Source: Paramacrobiotus metropolitanus (Eukaryota; Tardigrada; Eutardigrada; Parachela; Macrobiotidae). From it: a stretch of 64,000 nucleotides of DNA. The stretch covers positions 744,001 through 808,000 of the forward strand of contig NW_026570283.1 of assembly GCF_019649055.1 (NCBI RefSeq). Direction: 5' to 3'. Positions 12,262 through 23,350 of the stretch are shown here, piece by piece. The notes under the pieces were generated by a model, which was given only the letters and a program-made list of their open reading frames with translations, made no database searches and was not told where the DNA came from. Within the stretch, counting starts at the first letter, position 1; the number at the start of each line of letters is the position of its first letter. Position numbers and translations under genes: made by a program.

Positions 12262-12520
12262 CTTCGCAACAGAAACATAGCCTACTGCGAGAGAATGGAG
12301 AGCGTCCAGACGTTGTTCCCATTGCATGCGAGACATGCACTTGGTGTGATGTTACAGTACCTTTGTTAAAGAAAATGGGTAAGAAACTGTTCATTAGAAC
12401 GGGCGAGAGCCGCTCCACTTGTTTTTTGTTTCAATGTTTAAGTTTGGAGATTATGCGTGGTAAAGCTATGAGCGTATTGTGCACAGTTCTTTCTCGTGCA
12501 AATTGGGATAGGTTCCTCAT
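12262..12520 (+). mobile_element. Fragment of an RT-endonuclease retroelement (third copy)
   Basis: In one frame, RENGERPDVV and a WCDVTV segment match the endonuclease region, followed after an internal deletion by the C-terminal GESRSTCFLFQCLSLEIMRG. This aligns with GEPRSHEFLRQRLSLEIQRG of copy 1. Only the 3' end of the element is present, as expected of 5'-truncated copies. Confidence 0.7.
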
Positions 12521-13260
12521 TTGATCGGATTTACTGAGCCGTGTTCACTGTTGTCCATATTGTGAAATAAATGAATATAAGCCTACTGGCATATACTGTT
12601 TCTGCTGCAACGCCCACATTTTCTGCTTCCGGTGTATGCCAACGGCGGAGGAGCTTTTGTGTTGCCTTATTTGAGCCTACTGCTCGTTGCAGCAAGTCGA
12701 TGTATATGATGGAAAGAGCATTTGGTCAGCACTATCAATGAGGGGTCGGTGGCCATATGGCATTGAACAAATGGTCATCCAGTTTCTGATGGCCATGTGC
12801 TATCGCAAGCAGACGCAAAGCACAGCTGAACTGGTGAAGAATAGTAGCAGAATTCAGAATTTCTGTATGCCCTGTATTGCTTCTAGTTACCATTGTGGCA
12901 TGGACAATGCATGATTTCTGATAAGCTAATGGTTAGGGTCCTTACGAAAGGCATAATACATACTACCCTAGGGAAAACGCAGTAGATGTTTTGTATTAGG
13001 TGTTACTATGTCTAACTGCTGGTGTAGAACCACAAATGCACATGTTCATGGAGGGTGGAACACACTGAACAACAAGTTGTGTAAGCAAACAAACGCAAAA
13101 CAGCGCCCGCACACACGCAGGTATGCCTCCAAACCCCCAAAGGTCTGCGCTGCTGCCACCGCCAGTAACTGCCTGCTGCAAATCCTGCACTGCGCTGCCG
13201 CAAAAGTCTGCTGCCAAGTTACCTGCCCCGCGGTTTCTTTAGGTTTTATAATATCACACT
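12521..13260. other. Intergenic, no gene seen
   Basis: Short unrelated ORFs only. No conserved motif recognised. Confidence 0.5.
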
Positions 13261-13520
13261 GAGCCACCTCACGGTGGCTCAGTGGTCATGGTCATGCCAT
13301 ACGGACAGCAAGCGAGAGGTACGGAGTTCAATCCCCGCTCTGGTCGAATATTTTGCAAAAAGGGTGTCGCTGGATGACCATCTGGAGGGTACAGTCAGCA
13401 TCAGCGCTGACCGTACTGAGTGGCGTGTACGTTTCTTCGACGTCTGGGCTTGAACAGATCCTCCATGGTTCAACTCGTTCGTCGCATCAGGATAAAGCAC
13501 CCGCGCTCCATTTTCTCACT
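13261..13520 (+). repeat. tRNA-derived SINE-like sequence
   Basis: A Pol III A-box-like TGGCTCAGTGG (13275-13285) and a B-box-like GAGTTCAATCC (13324-13334) are about 45 nt apart, as in tRNA-derived SINEs. It starts with a hairpin TGAGCCACC-TCAC-GGTGGCTCA. The body after the head is not recognised, and the 3' limit is a guess. Confidence 0.5.
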
Positions 13521-13676
13521 CAACTACGGATACGGGCCATCATACGGCCAAACGATACGGATCTTGTTGTCTAAGGCGTTTATTCTGCGTGCTTTATACA
13601 CGTTTATGTCAGTGCTTAGCCATTGTCTATTGTGCCAGTGCATGGGTCTAATAATGCTTGCAATTCTGAGCTGTAG

Positions 13677-13815
13677 TGTGTCATATGCCTTCTGTAGCGG
13701 ATTTGGTAATGAGCGTGTGTTGTGTTCGGCCAGGTTTAAATTCCCATGCTGTGTATGCAAAACACAGCAGGTTTATGGGTTACCTGCTACCGAGATGAAA
13801 CTATTAAACACATAA
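13677..13815 (+). repeat. Dispersed repeat, copy 1
   Basis: About 135 bp resembling 52305-52440, with GGCCAGGTTTAAATTCCCAT and GGGTTACCTGCTACCG in common. Both copies lie downstream of a PGRP-kinase gene, so this may be old paralogous 3' flank rather than a mobile repeat. Confidence 0.6.
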
Positions 13816-14599
13816 ACAGAAAAACAATGGATTACTCGCTGGATGCCTGCTGCAATGTTCCGCGCTATCCTATCTGTTGCGCTATCCGGTCAGTGCCGAA
13901 AAATGAGAACAAAATTTCAGCGGCGAGCGAATTTGTGGGATCAATAAGGAGGAAACGATTCTTTTTGCCTTTTGAAAAGACGCACTGAAAAACCAAAAGA
14001 AAGGGGCAGCGCTTTCTCTTGGCCGGTGGCTGGCAGAGAAAGACTTGACCGGTCCCAAAGGTAATTACCGTCATAGTGCTTCGCGTTATCGAGACTAAAT
14101 TCCTTGGGCATGTTGTGCACAACACTTTACAGAACGTGTATACTTAATGATAATCGAACATTATGGTACTATTAATACCTTACTTTACACTGTTTACAGT
14201 TAATATTGTATCTCCGCTCACGCTTCGCCAGGCCAGAATGCAGACTGGTTTGTTGCTGATTTCTTTACAGTACATCTTTGATTTACCGCAGTGCTACCCG
14301 AAATGCCGACTACGCCTACGTAGTGCTATAAGCATTATTGTACACCGATGTACGGTATGAGCGGTCTGCGTAATTTCATCGAGCACAATACAGCAAGCTG
14401 AAACTTGCTTGAAGCAAAAACTGGAGCTGCTATGAAATTTATTTTCTAGTGACACAAACAGTTGCATAACAGCATTCTCCACCAAAAGCTGGACGGTTGC
14501 TTTTCAGCGATCTGCATGTAGCATATCGCATGCCCACGATATAGACCGGTTTTCTACCGACAGGCACACTGCTGCGCTCGTCTACGATTTTGTTAAGCT
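13816..14599. other. Intergenic / upstream of the astacin-LRR gene
   Basis: No gene recognised. Presumably contains the promoter of the gene starting at 14600, but I see no convincing element. Confidence 0.4.
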
Positions 14600-17500
14600 A
14601 TGCACTGTTTTCAGATAATTGTGGCCTTATGCGCTCTGTTCCTCGTTGCTGCCTTTTGGGACGACAGAGATTACCACGACGATTGGGACGATGATGCAGA
14701 GCAGCTGCCTGACGGTAACAAATCGTAATACCAAAGAAGCGTAATTAAATCTGCTCAGAACTGAGACGACACAGATGAAAATAGTAATTAATGAGAATTT
14801 AAGTTTTGTGCGTCGGATATTAGGAGTCTTGTGAGTGAGATTTAGAGATAGTAGCAGACAGCAGAAAAGGTCACAAGGATGACCATATTTGCTCAGTACT
14901 GTCTGTCAATGCCAGCCATTCACATAGGTAAGCACGGCATATACTACAAATACACGTTGGACCGACGTTTTAGCCGACGCAACCTTTGAACTGAAGTAAT
15001 TTTCTTTCCACCTTTCCAAACTATCGCATTCTGATGAAGAATTCAGTTCCTGATAAGTGTTCCGTTGACAAAATTTTCAAACTAGCACGATGAAGCGCTT
15101 ATTCAAATGTGGAAAAATCTTCTCATATTTGGCCTGATAAAAAACAGCAATGTTGTGCTACGAAACATTAAGCTAGTCGGTGTGCTAACATTTCCAATAA
15201 CTGCTGAATAGTTAATTATTACATAGTAATTTAAATGAACATTTCTCTACGAACCACGCTGTCGAACGCATTTTGTAGACTGGGAAAGTCGTATCGATCC
15301 TGACACCATGCAAACTCATCTGTCCAATCTGGACCGTCGTAACGTTCTTGGTGATGACATCCTGTTTGCTGACGCAGGCATTGGCTCTGGTGCAGGAAAC
15401 TTCTCAGGTATCAATTAACTGGTGTTCAGTAATGTACTCTGTACACCAATTTAAGCAAATACAGTAGTTAAGCAACCAAAGGTAGAGTAAGGAAGGTATT
15501 TTGCTTCTAGAGTAGCTGTTAAAGCTATCAAAACAACTCGTAGTCAGCTGCTCCGCTAGTTTGTGCACAGAGTGATAATATTTTGCAGGAGCGAGAAACC
15601 TTACGTTATGGAAAAATGCGAAAGTTCCTTATGAGATCAACAGAGCATTTGGTAAGCGTGCAACTTTGCAGTGATGCAGCATAATCCGGTCCACTGAAGC
15701 ACTAGTCCTTTACTCTTGCACTGGGCAGTGCTGTGCACAATAATTATGCATAGGAACGGCTGCGCCGAGCAGGTCCTCGGGGGTCTTTTGGTCGTGATGC
15801 GTTTCGCCATAGACCGAAGGCCATGGGGGGTATCCGTCGTGACAGGTGAGCCAGTCGCCGGCAGGACATTTATATTGAACTTTAAAAGAATTTCGCACAC
15901 CAGAGGCTATCATACAAATATAACGGCTGTCCTTGGGATTTCAGCGAAGGGAGGGCGATTAGATGAAGTCGTAGTTTGTTTGTTTAATCAGTTTAATCAG
16001 CAGCGGAAATAAATCTCAGAAAATGGCTCTGTGACGGAATCGAACCACCGGCTACCGAGTGTGATCCACGTAGCACAGCCACTGTACGGTGACAGAGCCG
16101 CAATGTTAACAGACATCAAGATAGTCGTGCTTGAGCTTGAACGAACCAGGCAGACGCGGTCACATGGTGGTTGTCATAAGCGCAGGACTTATCTGTTCTG
16201 ATATTCGCCTAGCAAATAACCATAAACTCTTCGTTAATTTCCCTGCTCCCAAAAGTCGCGCGAATCGGCGCGACCAAATCTCAAGTGGCGAAACGGTTTG
16301 GTGACAAGTAGTCGCAAAACAGAATGTCGCAGCCCACTTGGGTTGTCGCCAAAGCAACGGAAGACGCTACTACGCACATGAACTTTGATGTTGCTATTGA
16401 GAGGACGACGCGGAACGTCGTCCGAGAAAGGGGAATGTTGGGCGTTGTGAGCTATTGGGCTACGTTATGAAAGCTGGAGAGTACACGGGATCGTGGTGAT
16501 TTTTATTAAAATTTAATAAACACTTCGTAACGCTGTAAAAACCGACCAACTGAAGAACTGCCCTTCCAAGTCGCATAACACGCGCCAAACTGATCAGCTT
16601 TTGTGTCGGGTGAGTAAGCTGGTTAGCCTGTAACGGGGGTTTGGTCTGAGATGCTGATTGGCCTGCAATTGTCTGGTACAGAGTTATGCAAAGCTGATTG
16701 TTCCGCGGTTGAGTTTGTATATATGCGTACGGGATTTTGATTTTTCCACGTAAAAAGGGAGGAAAAAGGGAATTTGAGTCGCGCCAACGGCACAAGGCCA
16801 TCGGGCAGATTTTGATTATCCTGACCACTTAGCAAGCGTGCCTGTCACTATACCACATAGTACAATCTCCAAGAACAATTTATTTTATAAACTACAGCAG
16901 CGAACATGGGATATTAACAAATGTCAACTTTTTTCAGCACGTTTAGCAAAAGGCACGGGCTTACACTGACATAATCATAATGAAAAGTCCATTTCAATTA
17001 CTGTAACTGTCACGTCTTCACAAAGTCATTAATTCACTCGGCTCTTCACAGCACATACTGGCAGCGTATTATGCTGCTGCTGTTCACAATACTATACGTT
17101 GCTATGTCACATCATCACACCTTCCCCAGTGTGTGAAACACACTAAAGAAAATGCACGATAACTGAACATAAAATTCCAGAATTATCACCAAATTAATCA
17201 GAAAATAAATCCAAAATATCATCGGTATCTTTCAGTGCTTCCTTCTTTTTCCGTTTCTTCTCCCGCTTCATTTGGCTGCGAGTCTTAACCAGTACACTGC
17301 TTGAAACCGTTCCCATTTCCTTCTCGGATACGCTTCCGATTGGCGGGATATCATTTTCTGGCTGTTCGATACTGACCCCGTCAGTGTTTCCGCCATCGCT
17401 GACTGCCACCACGCTTTGCTGAACGTCGCAGTCTTCTGCCATGTCGATCGCCGCTAGTTCCTCTACGCTCCGGTTCTGCTCCGGCTGATAACGCCGATGC

Positions 17501-20500
17501 TCCACCGGTCTCCAATATCGCGGAGTCGCTTCTGTGCTCCGTCGTGTCATTTCGTCCACCTTTATACGCAAGGCAGCCAACTCGCCCAGCACAGTATCCA
17601 GAACAGCATCTCCGTCCTTGCTGCACCTCCAAGGGCGGCTGCTGGCTCGCCTGGTATAGCTAGGCCGACGTTTAACCATACAGTCAAAATCATCATCCCC
17701 ATTAACCTGTAGCACATCGAACTCTTCTGCAATCAGATTGGTGCGCCGTGCACCATCCCTCTGCTGTTCTTTCTCCTTCGGATCGGCGCGACAGGCCCTG
17801 GCAATGTGGCCTAACTTACCACAATTGCTGCACCGCAATTCTTTTGCCCAACATTCGGCCTTGCGGTGGTCGCGCTCTCCGCATCCGTAACAGCACCCAC
17901 CATTATATGGCCATCGCGGCGTCTCGCTTCCCCCTTCGTGGTCTCGCTCCCCACTGCCGCTCCTGCCGCGGCGGTTTTCATCTTGACCTTCTCGCCATTT
18001 CGGCCTTTCTCCACGGCCAGTAGGTCCATGACCTTTACTCGGGCCACGCCCATCACGAACTCGAGCCACATCTACCGCCTCCGTGGTCTTTTTCGTCTCC
18101 CGGGCGAGCTCATACAGCTCGCAAATTTCCAAGCACTCCTCCAGCTTGGTGCGGGATTTAGACATCAGGTGCAGTCTTGTGTTCTCGCTTGCCAGTCCGT
18201 TCGTGAACGCGGCCATCATGTTTTGCTCCAACACCGTCGCCGGAAACCCCACCACCGTGGGCTTTCGACGTAGTCTGTTTGAGAACTCAAGGAGCGTCTC
18301 TCCAGGTTCCTGCTTAATCCTAAAGTATAACGCCCACTCCGTCTCCTTCAGCGTTTTCTTCACAAACGCTTGCTCCAGTTTATCTGCCAGCTGGCCAGCG
18401 GTGAAATCGTCCGGACTGCCAGGCAGACACATAGAAATAAGGATTTCCAGCGCCTCCACGCCTAAGGCGTCCAGCAGCACCGCTTTTTGCTCGGCCAAGT
18501 CCGTGACCTTGTGCAGTGCTACATAGTTTTTGTATCGATACTGCCAGGATCGCCAGGTCATTGCGGCTGGCTCAAATCTCATCAATCCACCAGTGTCCTC
18601 CTTTCTTCCTCCCGACAGCATGGCTGCGCCACTTCCCGAAGGCATAACCACACTGTTCGTAAACACTTTTTCACTCTAAACGGCAACGAGCTCGATTCCT
18701 CACGCCAGATTGTCACGTCTTCACAAAGTCACAGCACATACTGGCAGCGTATTATGCTGCTGCTGTTCACAATACTATACGTTGCTATGTCACATCATCA
18801 CAGTAACATTAGACGGAAGTTACGGATCAATTCTAAAAATACTTTAAGGATTACCGCGTTGAATCTCGAGGCCAAAATACGGAAAATGAAGCAAACAATT
18901 ATTCACTAAAGCAATTAATAAAATTTAATTATTTCTTTATTCGCAGGCGCACAGGATAGATTCATCATTGAGCAGGCCATGCGGATAATCGAACGCAAAA
19001 CCTTTCAATGTGTGACCTTCAAGCTGCGAGAGAAAGAGACGGATTACATTGAATTTAAACCTGGGGACAAGTAAGTTGATATACTTCTATGCGCACTAAC
19101 GGAAGTGTTAGTGAGTGACAGCAAGAACGTATCCGGTGGTTATGTGGGAGTTTAGTTTGAATAACGCTTGAATTGAAAAAGTTCAATCATAAACACCCTC
19201 GCGCGCCGGTCGCGAAGTGAGCGGCCAGAACTGCGCAAAGTTTTCAAGTAATGCGTAAAACTTTAGTGTTCGCTATTAATTTCCAAACCACTGCAACGCA
19301 CAAAGCTCCCGCGTGAGTGTGAAACGATGCGAAGTTATGAATAGATTACTAATCGATGTATGAACTAAATGTAGTAATTACTCGTCGTGATTTCGACCTT
19401 ACTTTGTACACAAAAAATGCTGTTTTTTCTCCGTAGCTGTTCGTCTTGCGTTGGCGTTTGCGACGGCATGCAGCCCATATTTCTGGATCGTGCACAATGT
19501 ATGCAGCTAGGCACCGTTCAGCACGAGATCCTGCATGCCCTTGGCCTTTACCACGAGCACAGCCGCAGTGATCGCAACAGTAGTGTGATCGTCTACGACG
19601 ACGAAATACTGGACAGTCATAAAGCCAATTTCCGTGTTATTCCGCAGATGCCCACCTTTGGAACGGCCTACGATCTGGACTCCATAATGCACTATGGACC
19701 GTACGACTTTGCCCGCAGCATCAACCGACCGACGATGATCCCCCGTGCCGACGGGGCCAACTATCGCATGGGCCAACGCAACGGACTAAGTGTCCGGGAT
19801 GTGGCGAAGCTGCGCAATGCCTACAAATGCCAGGTTGAGGAGCGAGAAGGGCGCAGCGAGCCTCTGTCGTTCCCGGGGTTCTCAGGGGAACCCATGACAC
19901 AGGAACAGTGCGGCCTGCAGTTCGGGCGACATTGTTACGCGAGCCAAAGCACGCCAGCTAACTGCAGTGCCATGCTTTCGCTGGAGATCACGTGCGATGA
20001 TGCGGTGAGCATCAGCGAAGTGCAGCAAATGACCGCGGCGATGGCGGCGCCGCCACTGCGATATGTGCAGATCACAGTAGTGGAACATGTTGTGACCACC
20101 GATGCGCTGTCGGCCGTGGCGCAGCAAACCGTTGCCCTAACGGCAATGCGTTGTTACATACGCGATCCCACCGCCAAACTCCCGCTTTTTTCGTTTACCA
20201 ATCTCCTGTTGTATCACTTAATGCAGTGCATAGATATCCGCATCAAAAGATCCGATTTTCAGTTTCTGCCCAAGCTGAAAGCGGTACTGTTTACCAATGT
20301 GACCATCCTGTACTTAGAAGAAGGTACCTTTACAGCATTACCAGATTTGCAGATATTGGCCTGGCACAAAGACCTGCCACGGCACTTTGGGGTCCTTAGT
20401 GCAAGCAATTCATCAGTCGACAAAGACCATGATGATCAGGAGCTGGGGATGGCGCGACAAGCATATCTGCAACGTCTGCACTGTGATTGCGAACTCGCCT

Positions 20501-21876
20501 GGCTGCGCAGATGGCTGCAACACAATACCAAGCTCCGACGTAGCGCTGCTCCATATGAACTTTTCTGGTTGTCCGATGGTCTGACCAACATAAAAGTCTC
20601 CGCGACCGATGTCTATATACCAATTAACTGCGCAGTGCAACCTTTTCCTTCCGACTTGACCATGATTAACCTCACTCAAACCGCGTTCTCTATCAACGAG
20701 CCCCGCTGCGCGACGAATGTCCATAACCGCACCTACGATAGCTTGAAGCTGCGACGCACTTTTTCCTCCGCCCCCCTCGATCCCGTGCAGTGTCTAACGC
20801 AGTTCAGCAAAACCTGCCGAGCGGTCATTGTTCCGTACGCGACCATGGATGCTATTAGTGTATTTCTCTTAACCTACTGTTTAAACCAGAAGGATTTGAC
20901 CGGTGCCCGACAGCATCTACAGATTAACTGCTGTGGTAACGATACCACCATCAGGGAGCTACAGGACATGACCTTTGCCATGGCCCGACCGCCGTTACGC
21001 CGTGTGGATCTGCTTCTGACGGACGGGGACCATATCGTGTACCGAGCTTTTGCTCCCATCATCACTCAGGTCTTCAATATGCATCTCTTCGACTGCAAGG
21101 ATCAGCGGCCCACAGCTAAACTGTCGCAGTTGGGATTTGGCAGTTTGATCCAGTTCACGCTAACCAACTGTCGGGATCTGGTTGTGCGCGCCGCGGATTT
21201 TGTGCGGGTTCCAAATATCCGTGTGATGCTGTTCCTGTCGTCAACCGTCAGCGATATCACCCCGTCCAGCTTCAGCTCTCTGCCTGCATTGCGGGTGCTG
21301 TCGGTGGAGTACAAACTGAACTATGTACTGCCGGATATGGGCCCGCACTTTCGCCAATATCTGCATAAACTGCACTGTGATTGCCAGTTTGCACCTTTCC
21401 GAGACTGGCTACAATCGCAGATAATCCAGTCTCTGGAGATCTGGCATGACGATGTTATTTATGGTGATACTAATCGGACTTTGCAGGCACTGTGTTCCAG
21501 TGCAGTACCGCAAACCGGGCGGGTTATTGTTCCTCTGGATCTTGATGAACGCTCGCACCACGTTGCAGGTCAATATCTCTGTCTGGACAAAGCAGAACTG
21601 TACCTGCCTTTTGACTGCTCCGCTATCAAAGACCCCGACATGCCTCTACCGATAAATTTCGACCAGCATAATTTCTCTGTCAACGTCCCGGCCTGTAACA
21701 ATAGCACAATGCCTCGGTGTGCATTGTTGGATTCCGATACCGCCAACTGCTTTTCCGGGAGTGAAGAGGAAGGGAAAAGGGGTAATCTGGAAGTAACTAA
21801 CAAAAGCGTTAAGACGAAAGATGGCTCTCCTTACTTGCTGGGCCAGATCTATATTAAAATGTTTTCCAAATTTTAA
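14600..21876 (+). CDS. Secreted astacin metalloprotease with two C-terminal LRR-like modules
   Basis: Exons 14600-14714, 15279-15407, 15589-15651, 18947-19070 and 19437-21876 join in frame (956 codons). Residues 1-19 form a signal peptide (MHCFQIIVALCALFLVAAF). The propeptide has a GDDIL motif resembling the astacin inhibitory FxGD. The catalytic domain follows (about residues 90-275): the zinc motif HEILHALGLYHEH includes the catalytic Glu, with the Met-turn SIMHYGPYDF. Then come two related modules (about 295-575 and 600-890), each with degenerate leucine-rich repeats and an LRR C-cap (LHCDCELAWLRRWL and LHCDCQFAPFRDWL). No transmembrane helix is seen, so it is likely secreted. A possible donor at 21692, matching the splice position of the paralogue at 25912-36871, raises the chance that lost 3' exons once encoded an anchor. 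An astacin-LRR fusion is unusual. Confidence 0.85.
16023..16098 (-). tRNA. tRNA-like sequence (pseudo-tRNA or SINE head)
   Basis: On the minus strand a perfect 7-bp acceptor stem (GCTCTGT with ACAGAGC) encloses a D-arm-like GTAC-AGTGGCT-GTGC and a T arm with loop TTCGATT and a 5-bp stem. Four instead of two nucleotides separate the acceptor and D stems, and the anticodon arm does not fold canonically, so a functional tRNA is doubtful. It lies in an astacin-gene intron. Confidence 0.35.
17008..17119 (-). repeat. 3' LTR of the gag-only element
   Basis: 112 bp, TG...CA, carrying a 20-nt stretch absent from the other LTR. Very short for an LTR. Confidence 0.88.
17194..18666 (-). CDS. Retrotransposon Gag with two CCHC zinc knuckles
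   Basis: One uninterrupted 490-codon ORF. The N-terminal half has the gag/capsid-like pattern of LTR elements (FRIKQEPGETLLEFSNRLRR, and an AFTNGL segment). An Arg/Gly-rich stretch leads to two zinc knuckles, CYGCGERDHRKAEC and CSNCGKLGHIARAC, for RNA binding. The C-terminal part is charged and ends near KKRKK and DLFSD. No protease motif follows. Intactness without any pol suggests it is kept or recently inserted, with pol supplied in trans by a related element. Confidence 0.9.
   Translation of the reverse strand: MFTNSVVMPSGSGAAMLSGGRKEDTGGLMRFEPAAMTWRSWQYRYKNYVALHKVTDLAEQKAVLLDALGVEALEILISMCLPGSPDDFTAGQLADKLEQAFVKKTLKETEWALYFRIKQEPGETLLEFSNRLRRKPTVVGFPATVLEQNMMAAFTNGLASENTRLHLMSKSRTKLEECLEICELYELARETKKTTEAVDVARVRDGRGPSKGHGPTGRGERPKWREGQDENRRGRSGSGERDHEGGSETPRWPYNGGCCYGCGERDHRKAECWAKELRCSNCGKLGHIARACRADPKEKEQQRDGARRTNLIAEEFDVLQVNGDDDFDCMVKRRPSYTRRASSRPWRCSKDGDAVLDTVLGELAALRIKVDEMTRRSTEATPRYWRPVEHRRYQPEQNRSVEELAAIDMAEDCDVQQSVVAVSDGGNTDGVSIEQPENDIPPIGSVSEKEMGTVSSSVLVKTRSQMKREKKRKKKEALKDTDDILDLFSD
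18711..18802 (-). repeat. 5' LTR of the gag-only element
   Basis: 92 bp, TG...CA, otherwise near-identical to 17008-17119. GTAAC follows directly at 18803-18807. Confidence 0.88.
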
Positions 21877-22757
21877 AATTTATTTTAGAATTCAATATCG
21901 TGCCAAAACTTCGAGCCATGGTTTCGTGTCAAAACACTTGAGCAAATTTTGAAAATTTTTGGTTTACACATAACAGGACCTTAGTGCATCGGTATGTTAT
22001 ACCTTTGAAATTTTACTTCAGCTACAGAGTAGGTCCTGCCAACCCGATGCAGCGCGCATGTAGCCGGCAGGAATGTTGACGGGTTGATGGTTGATGATCA
22101 GTGAAGGTCATCAAGTTTTCTCTAAGGGTCATACGTGAACCCACTCAACCCAGTGGACAGCAAACTGAGCAAAGCTCTCAGAGATGCACTGGTCAAGGAA
22201 AGCAGCAAAAGAACTTTACTGCCGGCCAGTGCCAGCCATAACGCATGCAACCGCAGGAAGGTGGACGCTCAATTAAATTGCATCCATTTTCCTGCCGAAG
22301 TCCGGCAGAAAGTAGGCGACCTATCCACCTTTCTGCGGATTTCATCCATCTTCCTGCCGAAATCAGGCAGAATGGTGTACGACTTAACCACTGATCTGCG
22401 GAACCAATTCTTCGCCGTCGATTGATCTAACAATGACGCCATGGACTGCATTCAAACCCATTGTGAAATCAATGAATGCCGTCGGTATTGTTCATACAGA
22501 ATGGGAATGGTTTTATATAAAACCACCTGATCAACTTTTTAAAGGGCAAATACTTGGTAGTATTTTGAAACCAAAAGTTTCTGAGTCTAATAAAAACTGC
22601 GAGCAAGTCTTTGAAAAGTGAATTATCTCTGATTTACTTCGTTCGTCACAATTAGCAGCTTGTTCGTACCAAAATACTTTTAAATGTGCTCTACCTTTTT
22701 GAATGTACATTGTACATTTGTTAGTTCTATCTAGGACTGAATCAGAAGAAAGGGTGT

Positions 22758-22842
22758 GAGATACAGAGATAACCAGCTAGCTACAGAGATAACGAGGCTA
22801 CAGAGATAACGAGGCTACAGAGATAACCAGCTAGCTACGGTA
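22758..22842 (+). repeat. Short tandem repeat, 17-bp unit
   Basis: Units of CTACAGAGATAACGAGG or CTACAGAGATAACCAGC repeated four times with small variants. Confidence 0.8.
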
Positions 22843-23143
22843 GCTGAACAGCGTTGTGATTAGTATGCTCGTTGTATGATTTTACTTATGTCGAACATTT
22901 AATTTAACGAAAGTGCAATGCGCCCGGAAAATTCTTGGCGCGTAGTCAAATGGGTTTTTATTTACTAACAGAGCGCACAAATCTTCCTACAACAACGATT
23001 ATTATTCCCACAACAGAACTAAACGTTTCCATAAACTAGGGGATTAGCAACTTAATTTTTCCTCTGATCCACTTAATTTTTCCTCTGATGCACATATCTT
23101 TTATTTTGGAATTTTTAACAGTTATATGTGTACAACAAGCGTA

Positions 23144-23350
23144 AAATACGAGGAGATGATGGTAGCGCATTTCAGTAATCCCCTGTATTGCTGCCGTCAC
23201 TCGCCTGGAGTGTGACGTTACGGCAGCACATATGGCTAAATCTGGCGTGGTACATAAGCACCATGTTTAGCCATAACGTCAAACTCCAGCCGACTTACGG
23301 CAGCTAGTACAGGGAGTGCTGAAATGCGCTACCGTCGTCCCCTCGTATTT
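23144..23350. repeat. MITE-like hairpin nested in the larger element
   Basis: Near-symmetric inverted repeat: 23144-23175 (starting AAATACGAGG, including GGTAGCGCATTTCAG) pairs with 23319-23350, and the pairing continues with mismatches towards the centre near 23250. About 207 bp, no ORF. Confidence 0.75.

Larger units (their letters stand above)
17008..18802 (-). mobile_element. Complete gag-only LTR retrotransposon
   Basis: Direct LTRs at 17008-17119 and 18711-18802 begin TG and end CA. They are flanked by a 5-bp target duplication GTAAC (17003-17007 and 18803-18807). On the coding strand a primer-site-like TGGCG lies 3 nt after the 5' LTR, and a purine run (GGGGAAGG) directly precedes the 3' LTR. 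The only ORF is gag; there is no protease, RT or integrase. The LTRs are nearly identical apart from a 20-nt indel, so the insertion looks young. It sits antisense in an intron of the astacin gene. This matches the non-autonomous class with terminal repeats and a GAG domain. Confidence 0.9.

Noticed and set aside
15710-15913. Minus-strand Cys-containing exon (CPAGDWLTCHDG)
   Set aside because: Looks like a small Cys-rich module, but no partner exons or family pattern could be confirmed; it lies in an intron of a plus-strand gene.
16023-16098. Functional tRNA gene
   Set aside because: Extra nucleotides between the acceptor and D stems and a non-canonical anticodon arm; kept only as tRNA-like.
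18083-18526. Plus-strand ORFs over the gag gene
   Set aside because: Shadows of the minus-strand gag reading frame.
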